A program made the position numbers and the translations under genes. A stretch of 5,344 bases of DNA from Candidatus Binatota bacterium. Lineage in GTDB: Bacteria; Desulfobacterota; Binatia; Bin18. This document shows, piece after piece, positions 4,845-5,344 of the stretch. Numbering within the stretch: the stretch's first letter is position 1; every line of letters starts with the position of its first letter. Location of the stretch: the NCBI GenBank assembly GCA_011523315.1, contig WTHE01000213.1, forward strand, positions 1 through 5,344, written 5' to 3'. The notes beneath the pieces were generated by a model, which was given only the letters and a program-made list of their open reading frames with translations, had not been told where the DNA came from and did not search any database.

Positions 4845-5344
4845 ATGGCAAGTATCCGCGGTGAGCAGATCATCGGACAAGCGTTCAAGAACGAGGGCGT
4901 TGACACCATTTTCTTCATGATGGGTGGCCCGACCTCGGGAACGGCCGCCTCGTGTCTTGGCCACGGCATGCAGGGCATTTATGTGCGCCACGAACAAGCC
5001 GCCGCCATGATGGCCCACGCCTATGCCCGGGTGACCGGCAAACCCGGTATTTGCATTACCCCGTCGGGACCGGGCACGGCCAACGCCGTCACCGGGCTGG
5101 CCAACGCCTGGGCCGACTCCGCGCCGATTGTGGCGATTGGGGGGTCGGCGGCGATACGGGCGACCACCCTGGACGCCTTCCAGGAGATGGACCAGGTGGC
5201 GATGATGCGGCCGGTGGTCAAGGCCGCCTACCGGGTCGATATGGTCCAGCGCATTCCGGAGTACGTCAGCATCGCCTTTCGGGAGGCCATGGACGGCAAG
5301 AAGGGACCGGTCTACCTGGACCTGCCCGGCGACATCCTGGCCGG
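4845..5344 (+). CDS. Thiamine diphosphate enzyme (acetolactate synthase / oxalyl-CoA decarboxylase superfamily), 3' truncated
   Basis: The first 166 codons are visible; the frame runs off the window with no stop, so most of a protein that normally has about 550 residues is missing. What is present is the N-terminal pyrimidine-binding domain. It opens with IRGEQIIGQAFKNEGVDTIF (4-23) and FMMGGP (24-29), followed by YVRHEQAAAMMAHAYARVTG (46-65). Glu50 is in the place of the invariant Glu that activates the cofactor's aminopyrimidine ring. SGPGTANAVTGLANAWADSAP (74-94), FQEMDQVAMMRPVVKAAYRV (112-131) and KGPVYLDLPGDIL (near 153-165) are standard for the family. ATG 4845 has AAGGAGG (4833-4839) 5 nt upstream, overlapping the previous stop codon, so it is tightly linked to the amidohydrolase gene. 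The superfamily covers acetolactate synthase, oxalyl-CoA, benzoylformate and related decarboxylases and carboligases. The substrate-determining C-terminal parts lie outside the window, so no specific activity is assigned. Confidence 0.9.
   Translation, partial: MASIRGEQIIGQAFKNEGVDTIFFMMGGPTSGTAASCLGHGMQGIYVRHEQAAAMMAHAYARVTGKPGICITPSGPGTANAVTGLANAWADSAPIVAIGGSAAIRATTLDAFQEMDQVAMMRPVVKAAYRVDMVQRIPEYVSIAFREAMDGKKGPVYLDLPGDILA

Overview
The window is a GC-rich, gene-dense stretch of bacterial chromosome. It holds five complete protein-coding genes and two genes cut off by the window edges. I saw no rRNA, tRNA, CRISPR array, insertion sequence or phage gene. Gene starts carry purine-rich Shine-Dalgarno sites and gaps between genes are short. 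The families (a SnoaL-like cyclase, an alkyltransferase-like protein, a CoA-transferase, a zinc-free medium-chain reductase, an amidohydrolase-2 protein and a thiamine diphosphate enzyme) suggest a metabolically versatile soil, marine or sponge-associated lineage with a large genome. The sequence alone does not fix the phylum.

Left part (1-1212, plus strand). The window opens inside a gene whose C-terminus is an Ada-like four-cysteine zinc module. A GC-rich hairpin follows, then a two-gene unit: a SnoaL-like/ester-cyclase-fold protein (429-842) and, 4 nt later, an alkyltransferase-like (ATL) protein (847-1212). In the ATL the methyl-accepting Cys of O6-methylguanine-DNA methyltransferases is replaced by Trp. 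The two zinc-module/ATL genes hint at an alkylation-damage theme, but they are not clearly one operon.

Middle part (1217-3525, minus strand). A two-gene operon reads leftwards: a zinc-independent NADPH:quinone-reductase-like MDR protein (3525-2557), then an acetyl-CoA hydrolase/4-hydroxybutyrate CoA-transferase family protein (2542-1217). The operon's end converges on the ATL gene with only 4 nt between the stop codons.

Right part (3526-5344, plus strand). A 201-bp divergent intergenic region separates the reductase from a plus-strand operon. That operon holds an amidohydrolase-2 family protein (3727-4833) and the N-terminal third or so of a thiamine diphosphate enzyme of the acetolactate synthase/oxalyl-CoA decarboxylase superfamily (4845 to the edge). 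The two divergent operons together look like a small-molecule catabolic module (C-C hydrolysis or decarboxylation, CoA transfer, enone/quinone reduction). Its substrate cannot be read from the sequence. This block, and the ATL locus, are the parts most worth following up; nothing here is demonstrably a new type of system.
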